Source of the DNA: Chitinophaga sp. XS-30
Lineage (GTDB): Bacteria > Bacteroidota > Bacteroidia > Chitinophagales > Chitinophagaceae
Direction of reading: 5' to 3'
NCBI RefSeq assembly: GCF_008086345.1
Contig: NZ_CP043006.1
Coordinates: 5,888,032 to 5,952,031 of the forward strand
Length of the DNA stretch: 64,000 bases
The notes below the pieces were generated by a model. That model made no database searches. It was given only the letters and a program-made list of their open reading frames with translations, and was not told the DNA's origin. A program made the translations under genes and the position numbers. Of the stretch, positions 16,133 to 24,018 are shown one piece after another; within the stretch, counting starts at the first letter, position 1, and every line of letters starts with the position of its first letter.

Positions 16133-17020
16133 ATGCAAATTTTAGACGGCAAACTCGTTTCAAAGGCGATCAAAGATCAAATAGCAGTCCAGGTGACTGA
16201 ACTGAAAGCGCAAGGCAAAAAAATCCCCCATCTGGCTGCCATCCTGGTAGGCAACGACGGGGCCAGTGAGACCTATGTGGCCTCCAAGGTGAAGTCCTGC
16301 GCAGAGATCGGCTACAACTCCACCCTCCTGCGCTTCGACAGCCAGATATCCGAAAAGCATCTGCTCGATAATATCAATATGTTGAACGAAAACCCGGATA
16401 TCGACGGCATCCTCGTTCAGCTCCCGCTTCCCAAACACATCAACGAAGAACTGGTGATCAACACCATCGATCCCAGCAAGGATGTGGATGGCTTCCACCC
16501 GGTAAATGTGGGTAAAATGGTCAGCGGGCTGCCCACTTTCATTCCTGCCACTCCTTACGGCATCATGCTGATGCTGGAACACTATAATATCGATACCAAA
16601 GGCAAACATGCGGTAGTGATAGGACGCAGCCACATCGTAGGCACCCCGGTAAGCATTCTGCTAAGCCGCAACAGCAATCCCGGCAACTGCACAGTAACGC
16701 TCACCCATTCCCACACGAGGAACCTGAAAGAGGTTTGTCTGCAGGCAGATATCATCGTTGCCGCCATTGGCCGGCCAGAATTCGTGACAGCGGACATGGT
16801 GAAAGAAGGCGCTATTATTGTTGACGTGGGCATCAACCGCATCCCGGATGCTTCCAAAAAAAGCGGGTTCCGGCTGGTAGGTGATGTGAAATTCGATGAA
16901 GTAGCCCCCCGCTCCAGCTTTATTACACCCGTACCCGGCGGCGTTGGCCCGATGACCATTGCCGCATTGCTGAAAAACACCTACCACGCGGCCATTGCCC
17001 AGAAAGGGAACCAGAACTGA
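16133..17020 (+). CDS. folD: bifunctional methylenetetrahydrofolate dehydrogenase/cyclohydrolase
   Basis: 295 residues from MQILDGKLVSKAIKDQI; the 32 extra codons upstream in frame run through the terminator and promoter and are rejected. Signatures: Tyr/Lys active site in SETYVASKVKSCAEIGY, GILVQLPLPKHINEE, DVDGFHPVNVGKM, the Rossmann VIGRSHIVGTP and TPVPGGVGPMTIAALL. It interconverts 5,10-methylene-THF and 10-formyl-THF, feeding purine and fMet synthesis. Confidence 0.96.
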   Translation: MQILDGKLVSKAIKDQIAVQVTELKAQGKKIPHLAAILVGNDGASETYVASKVKSCAEIGYNSTLLRFDSQISEKHLLDNINMLNENPDIDGILVQLPLPKHINEELVINTIDPSKDVDGFHPVNVGKMVSGLPTFIPATPYGIMLMLEHYNIDTKGKHAVVIGRSHIVGTPVSILLSRNSNPGNCTVTLTHSHTRNLKEVCLQADIIVAAIGRPEFVTADMVKEGAIIVDVGINRIPDASKKSGFRLVGDVKFDEVAPRSSFITPVPGGVGPMTIAALLKNTYHAAIAQKGNQN

Positions 17021-17087
17021 GCGTGAACACACCGTTGTTCCATCCGGCTTCCACAGGCGGTAAATACTGTCCGTCCCGCATATTCCG

Positions 17088-17095
17088 TAACTTTG
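17088..17095 (+). promoter_or_regulatory. -7 box of queE
   Basis: TAACTTTG, an exact TAnnTTTG match, ends 8 bp before the queE ATG. The leader would be only a few nucleotides. The -33 position is poorly conserved. Confidence 0.42.
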
Positions 17096-17103
17096 CACCG
17101 TAA

Positions 17104-17724
17104 ATGAGCAACACCGTACTTCATACCGCCACCCTGCCCGTCATGGAATCGTTCTACACGATCCAGGGAGAAGGGTTCCACCAGGGCAAAGCAGCCTATT
17201 TCATCCGCCTCGGCGGATGCGATGTGGGTTGTGTGTGGTGCGATGTAAAAGAAAGCTGGGATGCGGACAAACATCCGCAAGTTCCGGTGATGGAAATCGT
17301 GCAGGAAGCGGCGGCATTCCCGGGCAGGATTGCCGTTATCACCGGCGGAGAACCGCTGATGCACAACCTCGACGGGCTGACGAAATCCCTGCATAAAACA
17401 GGCTTCCGGACGCATATCGAAACATCCGGCTCCTCTCCCATGAGCGGCAATTGGGACTGGATCACCCTCTCCCCGAAGAAATTCAAAGCCCCGCTGGATG
17501 AAGTCTGCAAACAGGCACATGAACTGAAGATCGTAGTGTACCATAAATCCGATTTTGCCTGGGCGGAGAAATACGCCGCACAGGTGGGCAAACAATGTAA
17601 ACTCTATCTTCAGCCGGAATGGAGCCGCGCTGCCGAAATGACGCCGCTGATCATCGACTACGTAAAGGACCATCCGCAGTGGCAGATTTCGCTGCAGATA
17701 CACAAGTATATCAATGTACCATAA
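17104..17724 (+). CDS. queE: 7-carboxy-7-deazaguanine synthase (radical SAM)
   Basis: 206 residues. Starts with the QueE hallmark MESFYTIQGEGFHQGKAAYFIRLGGC followed by a CxxxCxxC cluster motif in GCDVGCVWCD (about 38-46). Further signatures: ITGGEPLMHNL, HIETSGSSP and a C-terminal LYLQPEWS. It converts 6-carboxytetrahydropterin to 7-carboxy-7-deazaguanine, the second committed step to preQ0 and queuosine, using a 4Fe-4S cluster and SAM. The enzyme supplying its substrate, QueD, is 33 kb away. Confidence 0.94.
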   Translation: MSNTVLHTATLPVMESFYTIQGEGFHQGKAAYFIRLGGCDVGCVWCDVKESWDADKHPQVPVMEIVQEAAAFPGRIAVITGGEPLMHNLDGLTKSLHKTGFRTHIETSGSSPMSGNWDWITLSPKKFKAPLDEVCKQAHELKIVVYHKSDFAWAEKYAAQVGKQCKLYLQPEWSRAAEMTPLIIDYVKDHPQWQISLQIHKYINVP

Positions 17725-17754
17725 AAAAAGCGCCTTGCTGTAAAGCAAAGCGCC
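17723..17754 (-). terminator. terminator of the coiled-coil gene
   Basis: On the minus strand a hairpin with stems GCGC and TTGCT/AGCAA around a 3-nt loop is followed by TTTTTTT. It overlaps the end of queE and lies 26 bp past the stop of the minus-strand gene. Confidence 0.7.
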
Positions 17755-17779
17755 AGACATTTTGGTTAACAACACTTCG

Positions 17780-18316
17780 TCAGGAAATCCTCCTGGTTTG
17801 CGGCAACAATCCGCTGTTCTCGATCGGCACCCATTCCACGATTTTGTCCAGCTTCACTTCAATCGAGTACAACCGTGATTCGATAGCATGGAAATGCGCT
17901 GAGAATTTGACATCCATGGCAATGAATTTAGTCTCGGTGCGATGCTCCATCGCAGAAAGCTTTCCATCCATGTTGACTTCAAGCGCCGAGATCTTCTCGT
18001 CTACCGAAACTTCGAATTGACCGAAGCGCTGATCGAGGTTTTCCACCTTTGCATCCAGCTGATCAAACCGTTGTTCCAGGTTTTCCACCTTGGTTTCAAG
18101 CTGATCGAACCGTTGTTCGAGGTTTTCCACCTTGACTTCCAGCTGATCGAACCGTCGTTCCAGATTTTCCACCTTTACTTCCAGCTGATCAAACCGCCGT
18201 TCCAGGTTGTCCACCTTCGCATCCAGCTGATCAAACCTGACTTCCAGACCCGAAACCTTCCTGTCAATTGCCCTTACACTTGTAAGGATCTCAGTTAACA
18301 AAACATTTTCGCTCAT
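17780..18316 (-). CDS. heptad-repeat coiled-coil protein
   Basis: 178 residues, cytoplasmic (no signal peptide). Residues 27-96 consist of five 14-residue repeats of the form RFDQLxxKVxNLEx, two heptads each, predicting an uninterrupted parallel coiled coil. A looser amphipathic stretch (KISALEVNMDGKLSAMEHR) continues to about 150. The C-terminus (IVEWVPIENSGLLPQ) is non-repetitive. I do not recognise a function; candidates are a scaffold or a partner-binding rod. It has its own terminator, so it is a single-gene unit. Repeat number is likely variable between strains. Confidence 0.8.
   Translation of the reverse strand: MSENVLLTEILTSVRAIDRKVSGLEVRFDQLDAKVDNLERRFDQLEVKVENLERRFDQLEVKVENLEQRFDQLETKVENLEQRFDQLDAKVENLDQRFGQFEVSVDEKISALEVNMDGKLSAMEHRTETKFIAMDVKFSAHFHAIESRLYSIEVKLDKIVEWVPIENSGLLPQTRRIS
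18029..18238 (-). repeat. five 42-bp tandem repeats (coding)
   Basis: In-frame 42-bp units encoding RFDQL(D/E)xKVxNLE(R/Q). Neighbouring units differ at only a few bases, so recent expansion or contraction by slippage is likely. The unit length preserves both reading frame and heptad phase. Confidence 0.8.
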
Positions 18317-18480
18317 AAGTATGGTTTTAAAAATTTAACGAAATTACCTGAAATCGAAACAACATTCGTATTATGTGGTTAAACATCTAAAAAATTGCAT
18401 CGCATCTTCTCAAAGTGAAACAGCCATCATCAGATTACTCATCATAAACCCCAAAAAAATTCGTTATTTAGTGATCAACT

Positions 18481-20361
18481 ATGAAAAAACTCCTGCTCAT
18501 ACTTTGCTGCTTGACCAGCCTGCAGCTTGCCGCACAAACGGTCACTTACGAAACGGCCGGCAAAAAGGCCAAAGCGCTGTTCGACCAGGCTATTGACGCC
18601 ATGCGCATGTACCAGCCCAAAGATGCGATCAGGTTCCTGCAGGAAGCCATCAAAGTACAACCGAAATTCGTAGATGCATATGGACAAATGGGGCTGGCCT
18701 ATGTGGAGACCGGGCAATATCCCGATGCGCTGAACGCCTTCCGCCAGCTGGAAACACTGGACCCCGCAGGCGTCAGACATGTAAGGTTCTCCTATTCCAA
18801 AGCGCTCGCCGGTGACGGTCAGTTCAAAGAAGCACTGACCATGATCACGGAATATATTGAAACATCCAAAACACCCACGCAGGCTTCGCTGAAATTCAAA
18901 AAGAACATGGAGTTTGCCGTTACCCAAACACCGGTGCCGTTTCAGCCGCAGAACCTCGGAGAGAATATAAACTCCCCCGATCCCGAATATTTCCCTTCCC
19001 CCACCATCGATGGGAAGACGCTGGTGTACACCCGCCGCGTCAAAGGCAGGAACGAAGATTTCTTTGTTTCACAAAGGGACAGCCTGCAATGGCTTCCCGC
19101 AAAGGATATGGGGGAACCGGTGAACTCCGCTTTCAATGAAGGCGCACAGAACATTTCACAGGATGGCGAAATGCTGGTATTCACCGGCTGCGACTTCCCC
19201 GAAGGACGCGGCAGCTGCGATATCTACTATTCCATCAAAACAGCGGACGGCTGGCAGACGCCGAAAAACATCGGTAATGCGATCAATACCCGCGACTGGG
19301 ATTCACAGCCCTGCCTGTCCCCGGACAAACAATCGTTATACTTCACCAGGGAAACTGCAGATGCCGGCGCGGACATCTTTGTCAGCCACCGCGGAGCTGA
19401 CGGCCAATGGCAAAAAGCAGAACGCCTGGGCCCCGCCATCAATACGCCCGGCCGGGAGATGACGCCTTTTCTGCATGCAGACGGGCAAACGCTGTTCTTT
19501 GCTTCCGACGGCCATCCCGGTTATGGCAGCCTGGACATGTTCTATTCCCGCCGCCAGCCGGATGGCAGCTGGGGCACACCGATAAACCTCGGCTACCCGA
19601 TCAACACCATCGGCGAAGATGCCAGCCTTACCGTAGCGGCAGACGGCAAAACCGCCTACTTCGCCTCCGACCGCGCGGATTCACGCGGTGCGCTGGATAT
19701 CTACAGCTTCGAACTGTATGAAGCAGCCAGACCATTGCCCACGCTTTATGTAAGAGGGTATGTGTATGACAAAAAGACCAACGAGCGCCTTCCCGCCTCT
19801 TCACTTGAACTGGTGGACCTGGAAACGGAACTGACCATTGCGAATATACGCAGCGATGAACAGGGCGCTTTTCTTGTACCGCTGCCCACCGGGAAAGATT
19901 ATGCTTTCAATGTCAACCGGAAAGGATACCTTTTTTATTCCGACAACTTCTCGCTTAAAACAGCACGAACAGATGAGCCGTTTGAGAAAAACATTCCGCT
20001 GCAACCGCTGGAAGCAAATGCTGTTGTAGTACTGCGGAACATCTTCTTTGCATCGAATCAATACACCCTGCAACCAGCCTCCGCTACGGAGCTGGACAAA
20101 CTCGTAAAACTGCTCTCGGAGAATCCCACTATGCAGGCGGAGATCGGCGGGCATACGGACAATGTTGGCGCCGACGCGGACAACCAGCTATTGTCCGAAA
20201 ACCGGGCAAAAGCGGTGGTGCAATACCTTGTGCAAAAAGGCATTGCAGCAGAAAGGCTGAAAGCAAAAGGGTTCGGCGAAACAAAACCTGTAGACACCAA
20301 CGATACCGAAACCGGGCGTGCGCAGAACAGGCGAACAGAACTGAAGGTGATCAGCATGTAA
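18481..20361 (+). CDS. PorE-like OmpA-family protein (TPR, PD40 propeller, CRD, OmpA)
   Basis: 626 residues. Signal peptide MKKLLLILCCLTSLQLAAQT; TPR-like helices about 25-145; a WD40-like/PD40 propeller about 150-415 with repeated units such as PEYFPSPTIDGKTLVYTRR, DSQPCLSPDKQSLYFTR and DASLTVAADGKTAYFASD; a carboxypeptidase-regulatory-like domain about 425-500; and an OmpA peptidoglycan-binding domain about 515-626 (GGHTDNVGADADNQLLSENR, GFGETKP, NRRTELKV). This domain order is that of PorE, which anchors the type IX secretion machine to peptidoglycan. Bacteroidota carry several paralogues, so the precise role is not certain. Confidence 0.82.
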   Translation: MKKLLLILCCLTSLQLAAQTVTYETAGKKAKALFDQAIDAMRMYQPKDAIRFLQEAIKVQPKFVDAYGQMGLAYVETGQYPDALNAFRQLETLDPAGVRHVRFSYSKALAGDGQFKEALTMITEYIETSKTPTQASLKFKKNMEFAVTQTPVPFQPQNLGENINSPDPEYFPSPTIDGKTLVYTRRVKGRNEDFFVSQRDSLQWLPAKDMGEPVNSAFNEGAQNISQDGEMLVFTGCDFPEGRGSCDIYYSIKTADGWQTPKNIGNAINTRDWDSQPCLSPDKQSLYFTRETADAGADIFVSHRGADGQWQKAERLGPAINTPGREMTPFLHADGQTLFFASDGHPGYGSLDMFYSRRQPDGSWGTPINLGYPINTIGEDASLTVAADGKTAYFASDRADSRGALDIYSFELYEAARPLPTLYVRGYVYDKKTNERLPASSLELVDLETELTIANIRSDEQGAFLVPLPTGKDYAFNVNRKGYLFYSDNFSLKTARTDEPFEKNIPLQPLEANAVVVLRNIFFASNQYTLQPASATELDKLVKLLSENPTMQAEIGGHTDNVGADADNQLLSENRAKAVVQYLVQKGIAAERLKAKGFGETKPVDTNDTETGRAQNRRTELKVISM

Positions 20362-20373
20362 AGGCGCCTGCGC

Positions 20374-21153
20374 TCAATACCCTTTGAGCGCGGCCTTCAA
20401 CGCACTGTCCGCCCGTTGCTGATTTAACGGCGCCCCTTTCGGGTACAACGCGGAAAGCCAGTCCCCGTACATCACATTCGGCAACATGATGAACCTGCCC
20501 GCAAACTCCAGCCGCAGGCGGATGACAGCAGCATCCCGCTCTTCAGGGGCAGCTTTGTAGAACACATCGGAAAAATCGCCGAGATTATCACCGACCAGCA
20601 TGGCTATTTCATATTGCTTCGCCACCTGCATGCGGCGCGCCTCCTTATCGGAACTACCGGAAGAAAGCAGCAGGTGTTCATCATCCGCCTGCGGAAATCC
20701 CCAACGCTGCAGGTTCCGCAATGTAGCGGCACGTTCCTTTTCCAGCCGGTTAGTGATGTAATAGATCGCAAATCCTTTTGATGCTGCATACCGGAAGAAC
20801 GACAATGCACCTGGCACGGTATCACATGCAGCCCGGGCGGTCCACTCCTCCCACGAAGCCTGATCATACTGCCGGCCCTGCAGCGCGTAATGCACGGTAA
20901 ACGGGCTGTTGTCCAGCACCGTTTCATCAATATCCGTTACAATAGCCCGCGGCCGCAGCGTTTGCTGATGGCTCATTTCTTCCACACGGATAGCGGCAAG
21001 CTGATAAGCTTGCAGGCATAACGCCTTGTACTCTGCGGCCCGTTGCTGATAAAGCGCACCCCAGGCAGGGCCGTAAGGCAGCAATGCCGTTCTTTTTGCG
21101 GTACTGCAGGCGGTAAACATCAACAGGAAAAATAGCAGGTAACGTGCGGGCAT
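20374..21153 (-). CDS. HAD-family acid phosphatase lipoprotein (class B / e(P4)-like)
   Basis: 259 residues from MPARYLLFFLLMFTACSTAK; the lipobox-like FTAC gives a lipidated Cys. HAD motif I is DIDETVLDNSPF at about 88-99, motif II is YYITNR, and the C-terminal DNLGDFSD supplies acidic motif residues, matching the 5'-nucleotidase lipoprotein e(P4)/acid phosphatase class B superfamily. It should dephosphorylate nucleotides or other phosphomonoesters outside the inner membrane. Convergent with the PorE-like gene, divergent from dprA. Confidence 0.86.
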   Translation of the reverse strand: MPARYLLFFLLMFTACSTAKRTALLPYGPAWGALYQQRAAEYKALCLQAYQLAAIRVEEMSHQQTLRPRAIVTDIDETVLDNSPFTVHYALQGRQYDQASWEEWTARAACDTVPGALSFFRYAASKGFAIYYITNRLEKERAATLRNLQRWGFPQADDEHLLLSSGSSDKEARRMQVAKQYEIAMLVGDNLGDFSDVFYKAAPEERDAAVIRLRLEFAGRFIMLPNVMYGDWLSALYPKGAPLNQQRADSALKAALKGY

Positions 21154-21228
21154 AATGATCTGTTTAAGCGATACAAACTTCGTGAAAATGCAGTACATTG
21201 ACGGGCAATAAAAATTGTTTGCGAACCC

Positions 21229-22338
21229 ATGCTACAGGAACTTCATTACCGTATAGCATTAACGCTCATCCCGCAGGTGGGCGATGTAGTAGCCAAAGAG
21301 CTGCTGTCTCATTTTGGAACGGCCACCGATATTTTTCAGGCGCGCAGGCATCAGCTGGAGCGCATACCGGGCGTTGGTACGTTCAGGGCTTCCGCTATCC
21401 GCGGGTTTAAAGATTTCGCGGAGGTGGACCAGGAGATCGGTTTCATGAACAGGCATGATATCCGGCCGGTGTTTTATACGGATGATGCATACCCCGAGCG
21501 CCTGCGGCAGTGTTACGACAGCCCGGTGCTGTTATACTGCAAAGGTTCGGCGGACCTCTGCGCACCCAGGATGCTGGGCATCGTAGGCACGCGGAAACCA
21601 ACGGCTTATGGCCTTGCTGTATGCACTGAGCTGGTCGCTTCACTGGCGCCTCATAACGTAACGATCATCAGCGGCATGGCGTATGGTATTGATATTGCCG
21701 CGCACCGGGCCGCCGTGGCGCATGGGCTCCCCACCATCGGGGTGCTGGCGCACGGGCTGGACCGGCTGTACCCCGCTACACATGCGGCCACAGCGCGGCA
21801 GATGGAGCACAACGGCGGATTACTCACAGATTTTCGCAGCGGCACAGAGCCGAACCGGCAGAATTTTCCGCGGCGGAACCGTATCGTTGCCGGTCTATGT
21901 GATGCTACGCTGGTGATTGAAAGCGGTCAGCGCGGCGGGTCGCTCATTACGGCGGACATTGCCTGCAGCTATCACCGCGATGTGCTGGCCGTTCCGGGCA
22001 GAACGAATGATCCTGCTTCCGCCGGATGCCTGGAACTGATCAAACAACACAAAGCAGCCCTCATCACCTCAGCGGAAGATATCATGCAGGCGCTCAACTG
22101 GCGGCCCGCCGCGCCGGTAAAGCCCCTTGCACCACAAACCCACCTGTTTTACGATCTGAATGAAGAGCAACAGCTTATTGTGAAATTGCTGCAGGGCAAT
22201 ACTCCCCTGCATATCGATGAAATACAGGCCCGGAGCGGCATACCGCAGAACAGGATACCCGGTCTGTTACTGGAGCTGGAAATGCAGGCATTACTGCGGT
22301 CAATGCCCGGGAATACATATCAATTAATCAACACATAA
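21229..22338 (+). CDS. dprA: DNA-processing protein DprA
   Basis: 369 residues: helix-hairpin-helix region at 1-65 (LIPQVGDVVAKELLSHFG, LERIPGVGTFRASAI), the Rossmann-like DprA core about 80-290 (LGIVGTRKPTAYG, ISGMAYGIDIAAHRAA, LAHGLDRLYPATH, NFPRRNRIVAGL, ESGQRGGSLITADIA, VPGRTNDPASAG) and a C-terminal winged helix about 310-369. DprA loads RecA onto incoming single-stranded DNA in natural transformation. Confidence 0.95.
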   Translation: MLQELHYRIALTLIPQVGDVVAKELLSHFGTATDIFQARRHQLERIPGVGTFRASAIRGFKDFAEVDQEIGFMNRHDIRPVFYTDDAYPERLRQCYDSPVLLYCKGSADLCAPRMLGIVGTRKPTAYGLAVCTELVASLAPHNVTIISGMAYGIDIAAHRAAVAHGLPTIGVLAHGLDRLYPATHAATARQMEHNGGLLTDFRSGTEPNRQNFPRRNRIVAGLCDATLVIESGQRGGSLITADIACSYHRDVLAVPGRTNDPASAGCLELIKQHKAALITSAEDIMQALNWRPAAPVKPLAPQTHLFYDLNEEQQLIVKLLQGNTPLHIDEIQARSGIPQNRIPGLLLELEMQALLRSMPGNTYQLINT

Positions 22339-22372
22339 AAAAATGAACTGTTCCTATTCCATAAAAAACACG

Positions 22373-22380
22373 TAGATTTG
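22373..22380 (+). promoter_or_regulatory. -7 box of guaB
   Basis: TAGATTTG, an exact TAnnTTTG match, 38 bp before the guaB ATG and 35 bp after the dprA stop. The -33 element is weak. Confidence 0.42.
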
Positions 22381-22418
22381 CGTGCAATTATTTAGAAAAC
22401 TACCAAAATAATTGCGAT

Positions 22419-23894
22419 ATGCCTGCGGGAAAAATCAAACAGAAATTTGTAGCTGACGGCCTTACCTTTGACGATGTGCTTCTCGTCCCGGCCTATTCGG
22501 ACGTACTGCCCAGAGAAGTCAATATCTCCTCCCAACTTACTAAAAACATCAGGATCAACATCCCTATGGTATCCGCCGCAATGGATACGGTAACTGAAGC
22601 CAGGCTTGCGATTGCGCTGGCCAGAGAAGGCGGCATCGGCATTCTGCACAAGAACATGAGCATCGACAAGCAGGCGGAACTGGTAAGGAAAGTGAAACGC
22701 AGCGAGAGCGGCATGATCCTGGACCCGCTGACGCTCAGCGCGGACTCCACTATCGGGCAGGCTTTGAAAATGATGCGGGATAACGGTATTGGTGGTATCC
22801 CCATCGTAGATGGCGATAAAAAACTCATCGGCATCCTCACCAACCGGGACCTCCGCTTCGAGAAATCCAACAAACGCCTGATCAGTGAAGTGATGACGAA
22901 GGACAACCTGGTCACCGCTCCTGAAGGCACCGATCTGAAAAAGGCAGAAAAGATCCTCCAGCAACATCGCATTGAGAAATTACCGGTAGTTAACAAACAG
23001 GGCAAGCTCGTAGGCCTCATTACCTATCGCGATATCCTCCAGCTGCAAAGCTTTCCGAATTCCGCAAAAGACAGTTACGGCCGCCTGCTCGTAGGCGCCG
23101 CGCTCGGCATCACGCATGATCTGCAGGAACGCGCCGCCGCGCTGCTGCATGTTGGTGTGGATGTGGTGACGCTGGACAGTGCGCACGGTCATTCCGTTCA
23201 CGTACTGGAAGCCTTGAAAAAACTGAAGAAAGCATTCCCGAAACTGCAGGTGATCGGCGGTAATGTAGCCACCGCGGAAGGAGCGCTGGCACTGGCCGCA
23301 GCTGGCGCCGATGCCGTAAAAGTAGGCGTTGGTCCGGGTTCTATCTGCACCACCCGCGTGGTGACCGGCGCAGGTTTCCCGCAGCTTTCAGCCATCATGA
23401 ACGCCGCCCAGGCCCTGAAAAAATCCGGCATTCCGGTGATCGCGGACGGCGGTATCAGATATACCGGCGATATGGTAAAAGCTTTTGTAGCCGGAGCCTC
23501 CACCGTCATGGCAGGGTCCATCTTTGCCGGCGTGGAAGAAAGTCCCGGTGAAACGATCATCTACGAAGGCCGCAAATTCAAATCCTACCGCGGCATGGGC
23601 TCCATCGAAGCCATGTCCGAAGGCAGCAAAGACCGCTACTTCCAGGATGTGGAAGCGGATATCAAAAAGCTGGTGCCGGAAGGCATTGTGGGCAGAGTGC
23701 CTTACAAAGGCAACCTTTCCGAAGTAGTGCAGCAATTTGTGGGCGGCCTCCGTGCAGGAATGGGCTACAGCGGGTCAAAAGACATCAAAACCCTCCAGGA
23801 AGCCCAGTTCGTCAGGATCACCTCCGCTACCGTAAGGGAAAATCACCCCCATGATGTGGTGATCACCAAGGAAGCGCCGAACTACAGCAGATAA
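22419..23894 (+). CDS. guaB: inosine-5'-monophosphate dehydrogenase
   Basis: 491 residues. The TIM-barrel catalytic domain is split by a tandem CBS (Bateman) module at about 95-210 (DNGIGGIPIVDGDKKLIGILTNRDLR; HRIEKLPVVNKQGKLVGLITYRDI). Catalytic Cys lies in GVGPGSICTTRVVTGAG; IMP-binding ADGGIRYTGDMVKA and the flap YRGMGSIEAM follow. It oxidises IMP to XMP with NAD, the committed step to GMP. Strong terminator 28 bp downstream. Confidence 0.97.
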   Translation: MPAGKIKQKFVADGLTFDDVLLVPAYSDVLPREVNISSQLTKNIRINIPMVSAAMDTVTEARLAIALAREGGIGILHKNMSIDKQAELVRKVKRSESGMILDPLTLSADSTIGQALKMMRDNGIGGIPIVDGDKKLIGILTNRDLRFEKSNKRLISEVMTKDNLVTAPEGTDLKKAEKILQQHRIEKLPVVNKQGKLVGLITYRDILQLQSFPNSAKDSYGRLLVGAALGITHDLQERAAALLHVGVDVVTLDSAHGHSVHVLEALKKLKKAFPKLQVIGGNVATAEGALALAAAGADAVKVGVGPGSICTTRVVTGAGFPQLSAIMNAAQALKKSGIPVIADGGIRYTGDMVKAFVAGASTVMAGSIFAGVEESPGETIIYEGRKFKSYRGMGSIEAMSEGSKDRYFQDVEADIKKLVPEGIVGRVPYKGNLSEVVQQFVGGLRAGMGYSGSKDIKTLQEAQFVRITSATVRENHPHDVVITKEAPNYSR

Positions 23895-23921
23895 TTCATC
23901 ATAAATTAATTTCAGGGACAG

Positions 23922-23952
23922 AGGGTGTATCCATTCCGATACACCCTTTTTC
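23922..23952 (+). terminator. terminator after guaB
   Basis: Perfect 10-bp stem AGGGTGTATC/GATACACCCT with a 6-nt loop, followed by a T run broken only after five bases. Confidence 0.85.
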
Positions 23953-24009
23953 TTATCCCGGGCCACCGGCCAGGAAGCCTTATCCTCCCTTATTTTTACT
24001 TTTATACTT

Positions 24010-24017
24010 TACATTTG
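24010..24017 (+). promoter_or_regulatory. -7 box of lnt
   Basis: TACATTTG, an exact TAnnTTTG match, ends 1 bp before the first of two adjacent ATG codons (24019 and 24022). The transcript would begin at or just inside the start, so the true start may be the second ATG or later. Confidence 0.38.
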
Positions 24018-24018
24018 A

